From Hymenobacter caeli (GTDB lineage Bacteria > Bacteroidota > Bacteroidia > Cytophagales > Hymenobacteraceae), in NCBI RefSeq assembly GCF_013294115.1, contig NZ_JABSNP010000025.1, forward strand, positions 1 to 62,815: DNA of 62,815 nt. The letters run 5' to 3'. The notes under the pieces are model-generated. The model was not told where the DNA came from. It worked only from the letters and a program-made list of their open reading frames with translations, and did no database searches. Both the position numbers and the translations under genes were made by a program. Numbering within the stretch: position 1 is the first letter of the stretch; every line of letters begins with the position of its first letter. This document shows, one piece after another, positions 51,116 through 60,734 of this stretch.

Positions 51116-51517
51116 ATGATACTCGACAGCCTGTTTGGCACCGACGACCAACCCCAGGAACCCACCGCCTCCGACCAAGACACCTCCAAAAACGAGCAGC
51201 AGGAGCGCGAGAAAGAATACAAAAAAAGCCAAAGCAACGGCAAGGAAACCAACGACCCCACCGCTGCCCGCTACACCGGGGCCCACGGCTACACGCAGCG
51301 CGACGACCAGAAGGACCAACTCGAAAACCTGCACATCGGCGGCTCGGAAAGCACGCCCCAGGGCGGCACCGAACACGGCAAGCCCGGCGAACAACAGCAG
51401 GGCCCCGGCTTCGAAACCGAAGGCAGCTACGAGTTGGACCACGACGTGCGCACCCACGAGCAGAAGTTTGGCGACGCAGCCCCCACCGGCCCCGCCAAAA
51501 CCCCGCAGGATGCCTGA
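51116..51517 (+). CDS. Strongly hydrophilic, probably disordered protein
   Basis: This 133-residue protein starts at ATG 51116 and is almost free of hydrophobic residues; it is rich in Gln, Glu, Asp, Lys, Gly and Thr (EQQEREKEYKKSQSNGKE). It resembles stress-type disordered proteins in composition only. It has no signal peptide or known domain. It is followed by an imperfect inverted repeat. Confidence 0.6.
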   Translation: MILDSLFGTDDQPQEPTASDQDTSKNEQQEREKEYKKSQSNGKETNDPTAARYTGAHGYTQRDDQKDQLENLHIGGSESTPQGGTEHGKPGEQQQGPGFETEGSYELDHDVRTHEQKFGDAAPTGPAKTPQDA

Positions 51518-51538
51518 ATGGCCCCCGCTTTGGCTTAG

Positions 51539-51635
51539 ATAGTAAGAAAAGAAGCCCGTTGCGGCTGCCCGAGTTGTGCATTTGCCAAGCAAGTGCGTAC
51601 TTTTGGTGGCCACAACGGGCTTATTTTCTTACTAT
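51539..51635. terminator. Inverted repeat with 26-nt arms
   Basis: Arms 51539-51564 and 51610-51635 pair with two mismatches around a 45-nt loop. The inner part is AAGCCCGTTG/CAACGGGCTT, then A/T tracts, then CTTACTAT still paired. It ends 21 bp before the next ATG, so the next gene's leader starts within it. Confidence 0.7.
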
Positions 51636-51655
51636 TTTTTTATTTTCACCACCTT

Positions 51656-52360
51656 ATGGATATCAACCCTATACCCCCTGTCGATTCCGAGGCATATAAT
51701 ACCGATTTCGAGCTAATAGCCGATGAATTACACAGCACAAGTGGTAGCCGCCTGACGTGGTTTGCCGGCTCCATCGTGGTGCTACTCACTCTTGGATATG
51801 TGCTATCTCCTGGCCAGGAAGGCGCGGCCATGCCGGCGGCCCCGCCGGCGTTTCTGCTCGAAGGAGCGGCCGTGACGGCCGCCCGCCCCCAGCCTGCCCC
51901 CAAAGCGCCCGTCGTGGCCGAAGCGGCGGCCCCGGTAGCCGCCCTGAAGGCCGCCGGGATCACTGCCGTGCCCAGCCCCAAAGCGCCCGTGGCCGTCGCC
52001 CCGGTCCCGTTGGCAGCCACGGCGGCTCCCGCGCCGGCCACGGCCGCCGAGCCCGAGCCGGCTCCGGTGGTGCAAGCCATCCCGGCCGCCCCGGTGGCTC
52101 CGGCCACCGGGGCGCTGGCGGGGCGGGTGCTGAACGAGGACGGCCGGCCGCTGGTGGGGGCCACGGTGCTGCTGAAAGGCAGCAGCCAGGGCACCAGCAC
52201 CGACGCGGCCGGCAATTACAGTTTGGAAGTGCCCGCCGGCGACAACACCTTGCTTTTCGGCTACGGCGGCTACGAAGACGAGGTGGTGCACGCCCGCAGC
52301 GGCCAGCCCGTGAGCGTGACCCTCACGCCCCGGCCCGACGCGAAAAAGCGCCGCCGCTAG
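51656..52360 (+). CDS. Membrane-anchored protein with carboxypeptidase-D-like domain
   Basis: This is a 234-residue protein. Residues 1-32 are cytoplasmic, ~33-51 a single membrane segment (LTWFAGSIVVLLTLGYVL), ~55-145 an Ala/Pro-rich periplasmic linker, and ~148-225 a CarboxypepD_reg-like domain (GALAGRVLNEDGRPLVGATV...SLEVPAGDNTLLFGYGGYED). That domain normally sits at the N terminus of SusC-type receptors, but no barrel is present. The layout recalls TonB. The function is unknown. Confidence 0.72.
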   Translation: MDINPIPPVDSEAYNTDFELIADELHSTSGSRLTWFAGSIVVLLTLGYVLSPGQEGAAMPAAPPAFLLEGAAVTAARPQPAPKAPVVAEAAAPVAALKAAGITAVPSPKAPVAVAPVPLAATAAPAPATAAEPEPAPVVQAIPAAPVAPATGALAGRVLNEDGRPLVGATVLLKGSSQGTSTDAAGNYSLEVPAGDNTLLFGYGGYEDEVVHARSGQPVSVTLTPRPDAKKRRR

Positions 52361-52376
52361 GGTCGGGGCGGGGAAT

Positions 52377-52418
52377 AAAAGAAGCGGCCGTTCCTGCGCA
52401 GGAACGGCCGCTTCTTTT
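52377..52418. terminator. Perfect 42-bp palindrome, bidirectional terminator
   Basis: Arms 52377-52397 and 52398-52418 are perfectly complementary with no spacer: A4, GAAGCGGCCG, TTCCTGC, then the mirror ending in T4. It lies between convergent genes. Confidence 0.88.
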
Positions 52419-52437
52419 CAGCGGGTGCAGGCGCAGT

Positions 52438-53913
52438 TTATTCTGCGGCCGGGCTCCCGAAGCGGCGGCCAAACAGGAAAAACACCGGCAGGCCCAGTGC
52501 CACCAGGCCCAGGCCCCGGCGCGAATACTCGGCCGTGTCGGGGGCCACGAGCAGCACGACGCAAAAGGCCGAGGCCAGCCCGATGTAGAGCAGCGGCACC
52601 AGCGGGTAGCCCCAGGCGCGGTAGGGGCGGGGCGCGGCGGGCCGGGTGCGGCGCAGCACGAAAATGCCCACGATGGTAACGACGTAAAACAAAATCACGG
52701 CGAACATCACGTAGTTGAGCAGCTGGCCGTAGCTGCCGCTCAGGCACAAGGCGCTGGCCCACAGGCACTGGGCCCACAGCGCCCGGCTGGGCACCCCGGC
52801 GGGGTTGAGGCGGGCCAGGCCCCGGAAAAACAGGCCGTCCTTGGCCATGGCGAAGTAGGCCCGGGCCCCGCTCAGGATGATGCCGTTGTTGGCCCCGAAC
52901 GTGCTGAGCATGATGAGGATGGCCATGACGTAGGCCCCCGGGGCCCCCAGCACCGACTCGGCCACGGCCGTGGCCACCCGGTCGTCCTTGGCGTACATGA
53001 TGCCGCGCCCGGCCACGGTGGCGGCGTCGGGCGAGCCGGCCAGCGGCAGCACCAGCAAGTACACCACGTTCAGTAAAATGTAGAGGGCCGTGACGATGCC
53101 CGTGCCGATGACCATGCTGCGCACCAGCGTGCGCTCGGGGTTTTGGATTTCCTCGCCCGCGAAGCCGATGTTGTTCCACGAGTCGGAGGAAAACAGCGAG
53201 CCCGACATGGCCATGCCGATGGCGATGACCAGGGCCCCCGCGCCCAGCGGCACGGCCGGGCCCCCGGCGGCGGGGTGGCGCACGGCGGCCCACACGTCGT
53301 GGAAGTTGGCCTGCACGGCGGCGTGGTTCAGGCCCAGGGCGATGCCGAACACGATGAGCAGCGCCAGGGCCACCAGCTTGGTGCTGCCCAGCACGTTCTG
53401 GATGAGCTTGCCCGTGCGCACGCCCCGCGCGTTGAGGGCCGTGATGCCGACAATCAGCAGAATGGCCACCAGCTGGGCGCTGCTGAACTCGAGCGGGCCG
53501 ACTTTGGCCAGCACGTGCGTCACGCTCGACCACGGCCAGAGCACGCCCAGGAACTTGGCAAAGGCCACGGCCACGGCGGCAATTACGCCGGTTTGAATCA
53601 CCAAAAACAGCGTCCAGCCGTAGAGAAACGCCACCAGCCGGCCAAACGCCTCGCGCAGGTAGACGTACTGGCCCCCCACTTTGGGGAACATGGCGGCCAG
53701 CTCGCCGTAGCTCACGGCCCCGGCCGTGGTGATGAAGCCGGTGATGAGCCAGACCACCAGCAGCCAGCCCGCCGAGCCCACCTGCTGGGCGATATTGGCC
53801 GACACGATGAAAATGCCGGAGCCAATCATGCTGCCCGTGACGAGCATGATGGCGTCGAACAGCGTGAGGGCCCGCTGGAAATGGGGCGGGGAAGTAGGCG
53901 TAGCGTCGGCCAT
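52438..53913 (-). CDS. APC-family amino-acid permease
   Basis: This 491-residue inner-membrane transporter has about twelve membrane segments. The first signature is LTLFDAIMLVTGSMIGSGIFI (~16-36), with SYGELAAMFPKVGGQYVYLR after it. The GSGIF loop is the amino-acid binding turn of the APC fold. It is closest to L-type/basic permeases of the APA/LAT group; the substrate is not readable. It starts at ATG 53913. Confidence 0.92.
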   Translation of the reverse strand: MADATPTSPPHFQRALTLFDAIMLVTGSMIGSGIFIVSANIAQQVGSAGWLLVVWLITGFITTAGAVSYGELAAMFPKVGGQYVYLREAFGRLVAFLYGWTLFLVIQTGVIAAVAVAFAKFLGVLWPWSSVTHVLAKVGPLEFSSAQLVAILLIVGITALNARGVRTGKLIQNVLGSTKLVALALLIVFGIALGLNHAAVQANFHDVWAAVRHPAAGGPAVPLGAGALVIAIGMAMSGSLFSSDSWNNIGFAGEEIQNPERTLVRSMVIGTGIVTALYILLNVVYLLVLPLAGSPDAATVAGRGIMYAKDDRVATAVAESVLGAPGAYVMAILIMLSTFGANNGIILSGARAYFAMAKDGLFFRGLARLNPAGVPSRALWAQCLWASALCLSGSYGQLLNYVMFAVILFYVVTIVGIFVLRRTRPAAPRPYRAWGYPLVPLLYIGLASAFCVVLLVAPDTAEYSRRGLGLVALGLPVFFLFGRRFGSPAAE

Positions 53914-54040
53914 GGAAAAACGGAAACGGAATTAAGCCGGCAAGCTACGCGCTGGCGGCGGCAAAGCCCGGGGCCCCAACGCGGGCCACGGCGCATCTTT
54001 GCGGCCGGGGCACCGCTGCCCCCTCTGCTGACCGCCGCGT

Positions 54041-54493
54041 ATGCCCTTCGTTTGCTCCTGGAAGCCCGCCGCCCTGCCCGTATTGGGGGCCCTGCTGGCC
54101 GCCGCCCCCGCCGGGGCCCAGCCCGCGCCCCGCGCCGCCATCGCCCAGGTGCTGGCCACCCAAACCGCCGCCTGGAACCGGGGCGACATCCCCGGCTTCA
54201 TGCAGGGCTACTGGCAGTCCGACTCGCTGGTGTTCATCGGCCAGAAGGGCCTCACCTACGGCTGGCAGCCCACGCTGGCCCACTACCGAAAAAGCTACCC
54301 CAACGCGGCCGCCATGGGCCAGCTCGGCTTCAGCGGCCTGCGCATCACCCCGCTGGGCCCCGACGCGGCCGAGGTGGTGGGCGGCTGGCACCTGGCCCGC
54401 CCCGCCCCGCTGGGCGACGTGGGCGGCCACTTCCTGCTGGTGTTCCGGCGCATCCAGGGCCGCTGGGTCATCGTGGCCGACCACACGTCGTAG
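54041..54493 (+). CDS. Exported NTF2-like protein (DUF4440)
   Basis: This 150-residue protein has a signal peptide (ALPVLGALLAAAPAGAQP). The remainder is a SnoaL/DUF4440 NTF2-like fold: VLATQTAAWNRGDIPGFMQG then SLVFIGQKGLTYGWQPTLAHYRKSYP. Such proteins bind or convert small molecules; no catalytic residue can be assigned. A CATCTTTG box (53994-54001) lies upstream, one base off the -7 consensus. Confidence 0.85.
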   Translation: MPFVCSWKPAALPVLGALLAAAPAGAQPAPRAAIAQVLATQTAAWNRGDIPGFMQGYWQSDSLVFIGQKGLTYGWQPTLAHYRKSYPNAAAMGQLGFSGLRITPLGPDAAEVVGGWHLARPAPLGDVGGHFLLVFRRIQGRWVIVADHTS

Positions 54494-54513
54494 CCCAGCT
54501 CAAATCTTTTTCT

Positions 54514-55071
54514 GTGCTTCCAACATACCTGCAAGAGGTCTACCACCTCATCTACCCGGCCCGAGCATTTGGGTGCCGACTATTAGCTAATGGCACAGAA
54601 TTGTTGGGCTACGTGCCACATATCGCGCCAAATACCTGGTTACACACTTGTTTCGCTCCGCTTCCAATCGCAGATGTTTTAGCTTTAGAACAGCAGGTAG
54701 GCGTAGCGTTACCGCCTGCGCTGCATAAGTTCTACGCTTACCATAATGGCTTTAATATTTTTTCCTGTGAGCTTGCCATCCACGGTTTACGCCACAATTA
54801 TATGCGAACCGGAGACGCTGCCTGGCAACCGTTCCACCTGCGAGATATTAATTGTTACGGCCGCTCGCATATTGCGCAGACTCAGCAGTTACTCTTGAGT
54901 AGGTACAGGGACGGATCGTGGCTTTACATGGATTTGCAATCGGAAAAAGTCTACCACAATTCGTCTTTTTCTGCCGAGCCGCTGCACGAGTGGCCTGATT
55001 TTGAATCGATGCTTGTTTCTGAGGCACAACGATTGACGCTGCTATTTGATGAAAGAGGGCGGCGGTATTGA
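54514..55071 (+). CDS. SMI1/KNR4 (SUKH) family protein
   Basis: This 185-residue protein uses a GTG start, 21 bp after the DUF4440 stop. LALEQQVGVALPPALHKFYAYHNGFNIF and the late SEKVYHNSSF are SUKH-like. SUKH proteins often act as immunity proteins against polymorphic toxins, but no toxin is adjacent. Base composition is much more AT-rich than the surroundings, suggesting acquisition. Confidence 0.72.
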   Translation: MLPTYLQEVYHLIYPARAFGCRLLANGTELLGYVPHIAPNTWLHTCFAPLPIADVLALEQQVGVALPPALHKFYAYHNGFNIFSCELAIHGLRHNYMRTGDAAWQPFHLRDINCYGRSHIAQTQQLLLSRYRDGSWLYMDLQSEKVYHNSSFSAEPLHEWPDFESMLVSEAQRLTLLFDERGRRY

Positions 55072-55216
55072 CTGTTTGCCTGAGGTTGTTCCAATACCTA
55101 CTTCCAAGGGACAATAAATCAAATCCCTTCGCCTTCACTGCCGCTACTTTCCTTGCAATTAGCTCCCGCGGAGCGCATGGCGGTGACATAATCGGGCATG
55201 ACCTGCATTTCACCAC

Positions 55217-56605
55217 CTACTTCCCCGCGGCCACCTGCTTCAAATGCTCCAATAGCTGGTCCAGGTCCTGCCGCGACAGGTAGCGGCCGTCCGCGACCAC
55301 GGCGGCGATGCGCTGGGTGTTAGCGATGTTGGCCAGCGGGTTGGCGCTGAGTAGCACGAGGTCGGCGAGGCGGCCGGGCGCGACGCTGCCGAAGTCCTGG
55401 AGGCGGTGGTAGAACCGGGCCGGGTTCAGGGTGGCCGTTTGCAGGGCCTCCAGGGGCGTGAAGCCGGCCGCCACGAAGCGCTGCAACTCCAGGTGCAGGC
55501 TGGGGCCGGGCAGCACGTCCACGCCGGCCGGCGCGTCGGTCCCGGCCAGGAAGCCCACCCCGGCCGCGTGCAGCTTGCGCACCAGGTCCAGCTCGTGGGC
55601 GACGAAGCGGGCCCGTACCGGCCGCGGCTCGGTGTCCATTGTCCGCGCGATGCTGGCCTGGGCCTTGGGCCATCGCTGCGCCACCCAGCTGCGGCCGGCG
55701 TAGGCCAGGTCGGGGTCGTCGCGCCAGGCAAGGGAATCGACGAGCCACTGGCCCCGCTCCCAGAACAGGGTGGGGCACTGCCAGACGTGCTGCGCCGCCA
55801 GTAGCTGCACAGCGGCAACTTCGCGGGCCGCGTCGTAGGTGGCCAGCAGGCGGCCCGGCGACTTCTCGGCGCCCGCCACGTACCGGGCCTCGTCGGTCGA
55901 GCTGGCCTCGAAAACGCCGATCAGGTGCTCGAAGGTGCGCTGACCGGCGGCCACGGCTTCGGCGGCACTCACGGCGTCGGGCACGTGGCCTTCGAAGGGC
56001 AGGCCCACGGCCTTGGCCTCGGCCGCGATGGCGAAATACGCCGCCCGGGGCACGTAGGACTGAATTTTAATGAAATCGACGCCCCGGGCCTTGAGCATAT
56101 CGACGGCCCGGCGCCCGTCTTCGGGCGTGGCGACGGCAATGGCCGCCTGGTAGGGCGACTTGGGCCCGTCGAGCATCGGCCCGCTCACCACCAGCCGGGG
56201 CCCCAGCCGGCGGTGCGCCGCCACGGCCGCCCGGGCCCCCAGGACGGAATCGAGCTGGCTGCCCATGTCGCGGATGCCGGTGATGCCGTTGGCCAGCAGC
56301 AGCGGCAGAATCAGGTCGGTGCCGGCGTTGGCCGTCCCGTCGAAGTACACGTGGGTGTGCATGTCCCACAGCCCCGGCATAAGGTACTGCCCATGGGCGT
56401 CCACGACCCGGCCAGTCCTGGGGTTGTTAAGAGCGGAGGGCCCCACCCGCACGATGCGCGGCCCGTTGATAACCACCGTCATGTCGGGCCGAATAGCACC
56501 CGTGGCCACGTCAATTATCTTGGCGTGCACGATGGTGAGCCGCTGCGCCCGCGCCGCCGAAACGCCCAGGCAAAGGGGGAGGAACAGAAGTTGTGGGAGG
56601 CGCAT
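55217..56605 (-). CDS. Exported amidohydrolase
   Basis: This 462-residue enzyme starts at ATG 56605 with signal peptide MRLPQLLFLPLCLGVSAARA. The amidohydrolase fold is clear: ligand motif LWDMHTHVYFD, carboxylated Lys in GVDFIKIQSYV, His in PFEGHVPDAVS, His in RTFEHLIGVF and Asp in FLAGTDAPAG. It is closest to imidazolonepropionase/prolidase-like members. The substrate is unknown; a periplasmic peptide or cyclic amide is a possibility only. Confidence 0.9.
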   Translation of the reverse strand: MRLPQLLFLPLCLGVSAARAQRLTIVHAKIIDVATGAIRPDMTVVINGPRIVRVGPSALNNPRTGRVVDAHGQYLMPGLWDMHTHVYFDGTANAGTDLILPLLLANGITGIRDMGSQLDSVLGARAAVAAHRRLGPRLVVSGPMLDGPKSPYQAAIAVATPEDGRRAVDMLKARGVDFIKIQSYVPRAAYFAIAAEAKAVGLPFEGHVPDAVSAAEAVAAGQRTFEHLIGVFEASSTDEARYVAGAEKSPGRLLATYDAAREVAAVQLLAAQHVWQCPTLFWERGQWLVDSLAWRDDPDLAYAGRSWVAQRWPKAQASIARTMDTEPRPVRARFVAHELDLVRKLHAAGVGFLAGTDAPAGVDVLPGPSLHLELQRFVAAGFTPLEALQTATLNPARFYHRLQDFGSVAPGRLADLVLLSANPLANIANTQRIAAVVADGRYLSRQDLDQLLEHLKQVAAGK

Positions 56606-56643
56606 CAACGAGAGGTGAAATATGAAATTGTTTAGGAATTCAA

Positions 56644-56754
56644 ATTTGCCCGTCATGCCGAGCGCAGCCGAGTCATCTCGCGTGCGTCGTTGCACGGGAT
56701 TGGGTTACTGCTGCACGCGAGATGCCTCGGCTGCGCTCGGCATGACGGGCAAAT
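56644..56754. repeat. GTCATGC-family paired repeat, copy 3
   Basis: Arms 56644-56685 and 56713-56754 (42 nt) pair with a single mismatch around a 27-nt loop; each begins with GTCATGCCGAGCGCAGCCG. It lies upstream of the amidohydrolase gene. Confidence 0.88.
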
Positions 56755-56857
56755 GGAAAGGCTCTGAATGCTATAATAACTTTTATGCCCAGTAAGCGCC
56801 CGGTAACCTGCCGATATGACGGTTGCTACGAGACACTTCAACGGGTTCGACAGGTAG

Positions 56858-57546
56858 TTAGGGGTTTGACTTCCAATCCATTCCCATACGTAAACGTCTA
56901 TTGCCCAAAGTCGAGAATATCTCTACACCTTGCTCACTTAGAAGTTCTTCTGAAGAGTTTATATCGAGGCAGTAACTATCTGTAAAAGCCTCGAATTGCC
57001 AGCGTACCAATAAACCGGCAGAATTCAAGTAAGGCTCTGCATACGCCTCGAAGCTCCGCAACAGCTTCTGCTTTGCTTCTTCTTCGGTAGGGGCCCTAAT
57101 CAACAGCAACCGGTCTTCAAATTTTTGCATCCCTGTCGTTTGGTTTTCAATCTGAATAGCAAAACGGGCCTGGATGCTCCAAAACAAAGGTTTTAGTATT
57201 GTTGCCTTAGGAGGCAGGTTGTCAATGGATTGGATGGTTATATCATTCACGCACGGCTGTTGCAACAGAGACAGCAGTTGATGCACCCTCAATTTCGCCG
57301 TTATGCCGGTGGGGCGAATACGTGAGCCCAGGCGCATAAAATCAGCATCCGGTAGCAAAGCAATCAGTTGCCGATAGGCCTGCCGGTAGTGCGCAGCTAT
57401 TTGCCTGGTTCTATCGCTTGGAGCAAGGTTTATAACTGATTGATAGCTTAGATAGGGTAAGTGTATGGTAGCAGAAGCTAGCTGGGTAAGGGCTTCGGGA
57501 TTGTCTTGAGATAGCCCCAGGGCCCTAAATCAATGATTTTGCTCAT
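56858..57546 (-). pseudogene. Frameshifted gene with DUF4288-like C-terminal domain
   Basis: From ATG 57546 the frame reads MSKIIDLGPWGYLKTIP then stops after 22 residues, while the -1 frame stays open to 56858. Adding one G to the GGG at 57497-57499 joins them into a 229-residue protein (690 nt, a whole number of codons), reading KTIPEALTQLASATIHLP. The C-terminal ~110 residues (FWSIQARFAIQIENQTTG, then EEEAKQKLLRSFEAYAEPYL and LVRWQFEAFTDSYCLD) look like DUF4288. It is AT-rich. It is either a real 1-bp loss or a sequencing error. Confidence 0.75.
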
Positions 57547-57573
57547 TTCACCAGCTAGTTAAACTTCCGTTTC

Positions 57574-58701
57574 TCAAATCTCCTCCGCCTTCACCACCAC
57601 CTTATCGCTGGCAATTAGCCCCCTTTCAGCGGCGTGGCGCATGGCGGTGGCGTAGTCGGGCACGAGCAGCAGCTCCACGCCCTCGGCCCGCAGCGCGGCG
57701 GCCACGGCGGGGATGCGCAGGGCCCGCTTGGGCACCTGCACGTCGCGGATGTACACGGCCCGGATGCGGCCGGGGTAGCGGCGCACCACCTCGCGGTAGA
57801 TGCCCACGTCTTCCTGGCCGCTGTCGCCGAGCAGCACGAAGGGCAGGGCGGGGTAGGTGCGCAGCACGTTCTCGATTTCGTGGAGCTTATGGCCGAAGTG
57901 CGCCGCCGCGGCCAGGCCCTCGGCGGTGGCCGGCACGGGGTTGCGCGGGCGCAGGCCCACGTCGCGCAGCAGCAGGGCCCCCTTGGGGATGCCGTGCAGG
58001 GCGAGGAACTCGTCGAGGGCGTCGTACAGGTTCCAGGGGCTGCTGCTGATGTAGAAGAACGGGTTGTCGGGCCGGCCGGTGCAGCCCAGCTGGAGGGCCC
58101 GGTAAAACTCGGGCACGCCGGCAAACGGCTGGTGCGAGAGGGCGTTGCGCAGCAGCACCGTGAAGCCCATGCGCAGGAAGTTGGTGGCCCCCGACTCAAA
58201 CACCGTGTCGTCGAGGTCGGAAATTACCCCGAACTCGGCCCCGGCGGGCGGCACCAGCACCTCGGCCACGGCTTGCACGGGGCGGGCGGGCAGGGGTGCG
58301 CCGCCGGGCAGGTGGGCCAGGCGCAGAGCCACCGGCTGCCACAGCAGGGCCCCGGGCGGCGGCTGGGGCGGCGCTTCGAGCACCAGCGTGAAGTAGCCCT
58401 CGTCGTCGGTGGTCACGGGCTGCGGGGCCCCGCCGGCGCGTTCGGCCACCAGCCCGGCCCCGGCAATTTCGTAGCTGAGGAAGCGGCGGGCCATGTTGCG
58501 GAAGTTGCGCCAGCGCGAGTCGCCGGCCGCCGCCGGGGCCAGGCCGGGGTCGGTGAGCAGGCGGCCCTTCACGTAAAACCGGCCCGTGGTGCCGTAGGTG
58601 CGGTACGTGACGAGCTGCAACGGCCGCGCCCAGCCCAGCCGGGCCAGGCGGTGGTTGTCGAGGTGGAGCAGGCGGGACAGCAACGCGCGCGCAAACGGCA
58701 T
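57574..58701 (-). CDS. APP1-type phosphatidate phosphatase family protein (DUF2183)
   Basis: This 375-residue protein starts at ATG 58701 (MPFARALLSRLLHLDNHRLA). The N-terminal ~140 residues are a beta domain (YRTYGTTGRFYVKGRLLTDPG). The HAD-like catalytic part has FGVISDLDDTVFESGA (DxDxT nucleophile), FFYISSSPWNLYDALDEFL and FVLLGDSGQEDVGIYRE. In yeast App1 this domain dephosphorylates phosphatidate; the bacterial substrate is unproven. No signal peptide. Confidence 0.9.
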   Translation of the reverse strand: MPFARALLSRLLHLDNHRLARLGWARPLQLVTYRTYGTTGRFYVKGRLLTDPGLAPAAAGDSRWRNFRNMARRFLSYEIAGAGLVAERAGGAPQPVTTDDEGYFTLVLEAPPQPPPGALLWQPVALRLAHLPGGAPLPARPVQAVAEVLVPPAGAEFGVISDLDDTVFESGATNFLRMGFTVLLRNALSHQPFAGVPEFYRALQLGCTGRPDNPFFYISSSPWNLYDALDEFLALHGIPKGALLLRDVGLRPRNPVPATAEGLAAAAHFGHKLHEIENVLRTYPALPFVLLGDSGQEDVGIYREVVRRYPGRIRAVYIRDVQVPKRALRIPAVAAALRAEGVELLLVPDYATAMRHAAERGLIASDKVVVKAEEI

Positions 58702-58864
58702 AAAGGCAAACCTACGGCGGCCCGCGCCGGAGCGCAAGTGCCCGGCCGGGGTTTTTGGAATTCCTGCCGCCCCGGGCCCCGCCGGAAAAATGGCCCTGGT
58801 CACCGCCCTGGCCCTATCTTACGGCCCACTTTTCACCCCGCTGCCTTTAGCGCTGCCGCAATTT

Positions 58865-59431
58865 ATGACCGCAAGTTTTCGATTTCTGGCCCTGCTGGGC
58901 CTGCTTGGGCTGGGCGCGGCCCGGGCGCAGGCCGTTGGCCAAACCGTGACGGCCGAGGCCGTGACGACTACCCTGCCGGCCCCCACTCCCTACAGCGCCG
59001 CCCACGACTCGCTGATGCGCCGCGTAACCAATGTGCACGCCCAAACCGCGGCCCGGCTGGGGGCCTTTCAGGCGTCGCAGGGCTCGTTTGGCGGGCTGCA
59101 CCGGCGGGTGCGGAGCTACGTGGGCGAGCTGGGCCCCCGCAACTCGCTCATCAAATGGCAAACCGTGAAGTACCGCTTCGGCATCGAGCTGGAAAAGGTC
59201 GTTTACTACGACCTGTACAGCCGCAAAGTGCTGACGGAGCGCTACGAAGGCCGCCGCCTGGTGCGGCTGGAGCTGCGGGAATACCCGGCGGCACTCACCG
59301 CCCTCAACAAGCCCACCGCCACCTGGCTGCTGGTGCGCGGCAGCTACCTGCGGCACAAAACGCAGCCCTTTGGGGTGGCCCCCACCACCAGCTACTACTT
59401 CGACCAACCGCGGCCGGGCGAAGGAATTTAG
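58865..59431 (+). CDS. Exported protein of unknown function
   Basis: This 188-residue protein starts at ATG 58865 with signal peptide MTASFRFLALLGLLGLGAARAQA. HDSLMRRVTNVHAQTAARLG and VYYDLYSRKVLTERYEGRRL are its structured parts. I do not recognise the family. It lies 86 bp before the topoisomerase gene, same direction. Confidence 0.65.
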   Translation: MTASFRFLALLGLLGLGAARAQAVGQTVTAEAVTTTLPAPTPYSAAHDSLMRRVTNVHAQTAARLGAFQASQGSFGGLHRRVRSYVGELGPRNSLIKWQTVKYRFGIELEKVVYYDLYSRKVLTERYEGRRLVRLELREYPAALTALNKPTATWLLVRGSYLRHKTQPFGVAPTTSYYFDQPRPGEGI

Positions 59432-59517
59432 AAGCCGGAAAGGGGCAAAAAACTGCGCCCCGGGCCACCCGGGCCGCGGTTTTTGCGTACACCGGAGCCC
59501 ATTCCACTTCCCGCCCC

Positions 59518-60624
<1,107 letters not shown>

Positions 60625-60630
60625 GCAGCG

Positions 60631-60669
60631 GCCCGGGGCCCCGGGGCTGAGCATACTGGGGCCCCGGGC
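60631..60669. terminator. Hairpin after the topoisomerase gene
   Basis: GCCCGGGGCCCC (60631-60642) pairs with GGGGCCCCGGGC (60658-60669) around a 15-nt loop. No T-tract, but it lies between convergent genes. Confidence 0.55.
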
Positions 60670-60734
60670 GTAGCGCTTGGGGAAATTATTAATTGATTTA
60701 CACCGACCTGAAAACCGCCGTAATTCAAGCGGCG

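Noticed and set aside
53143..54040. Plus-strand open frame opposite the permease running into the SUKH gene
   Set aside because: The 5' part is antisense shadow; the SUKH protein begins at GTG 54514 after the DUF4440 stop.
57634..59517. A 628-codon extension upstream of the topoisomerase
   Set aside because: It is antisense to the DUF2183 gene and overlaps another exported-protein gene; the ATG at 59518 gives the normal family length.
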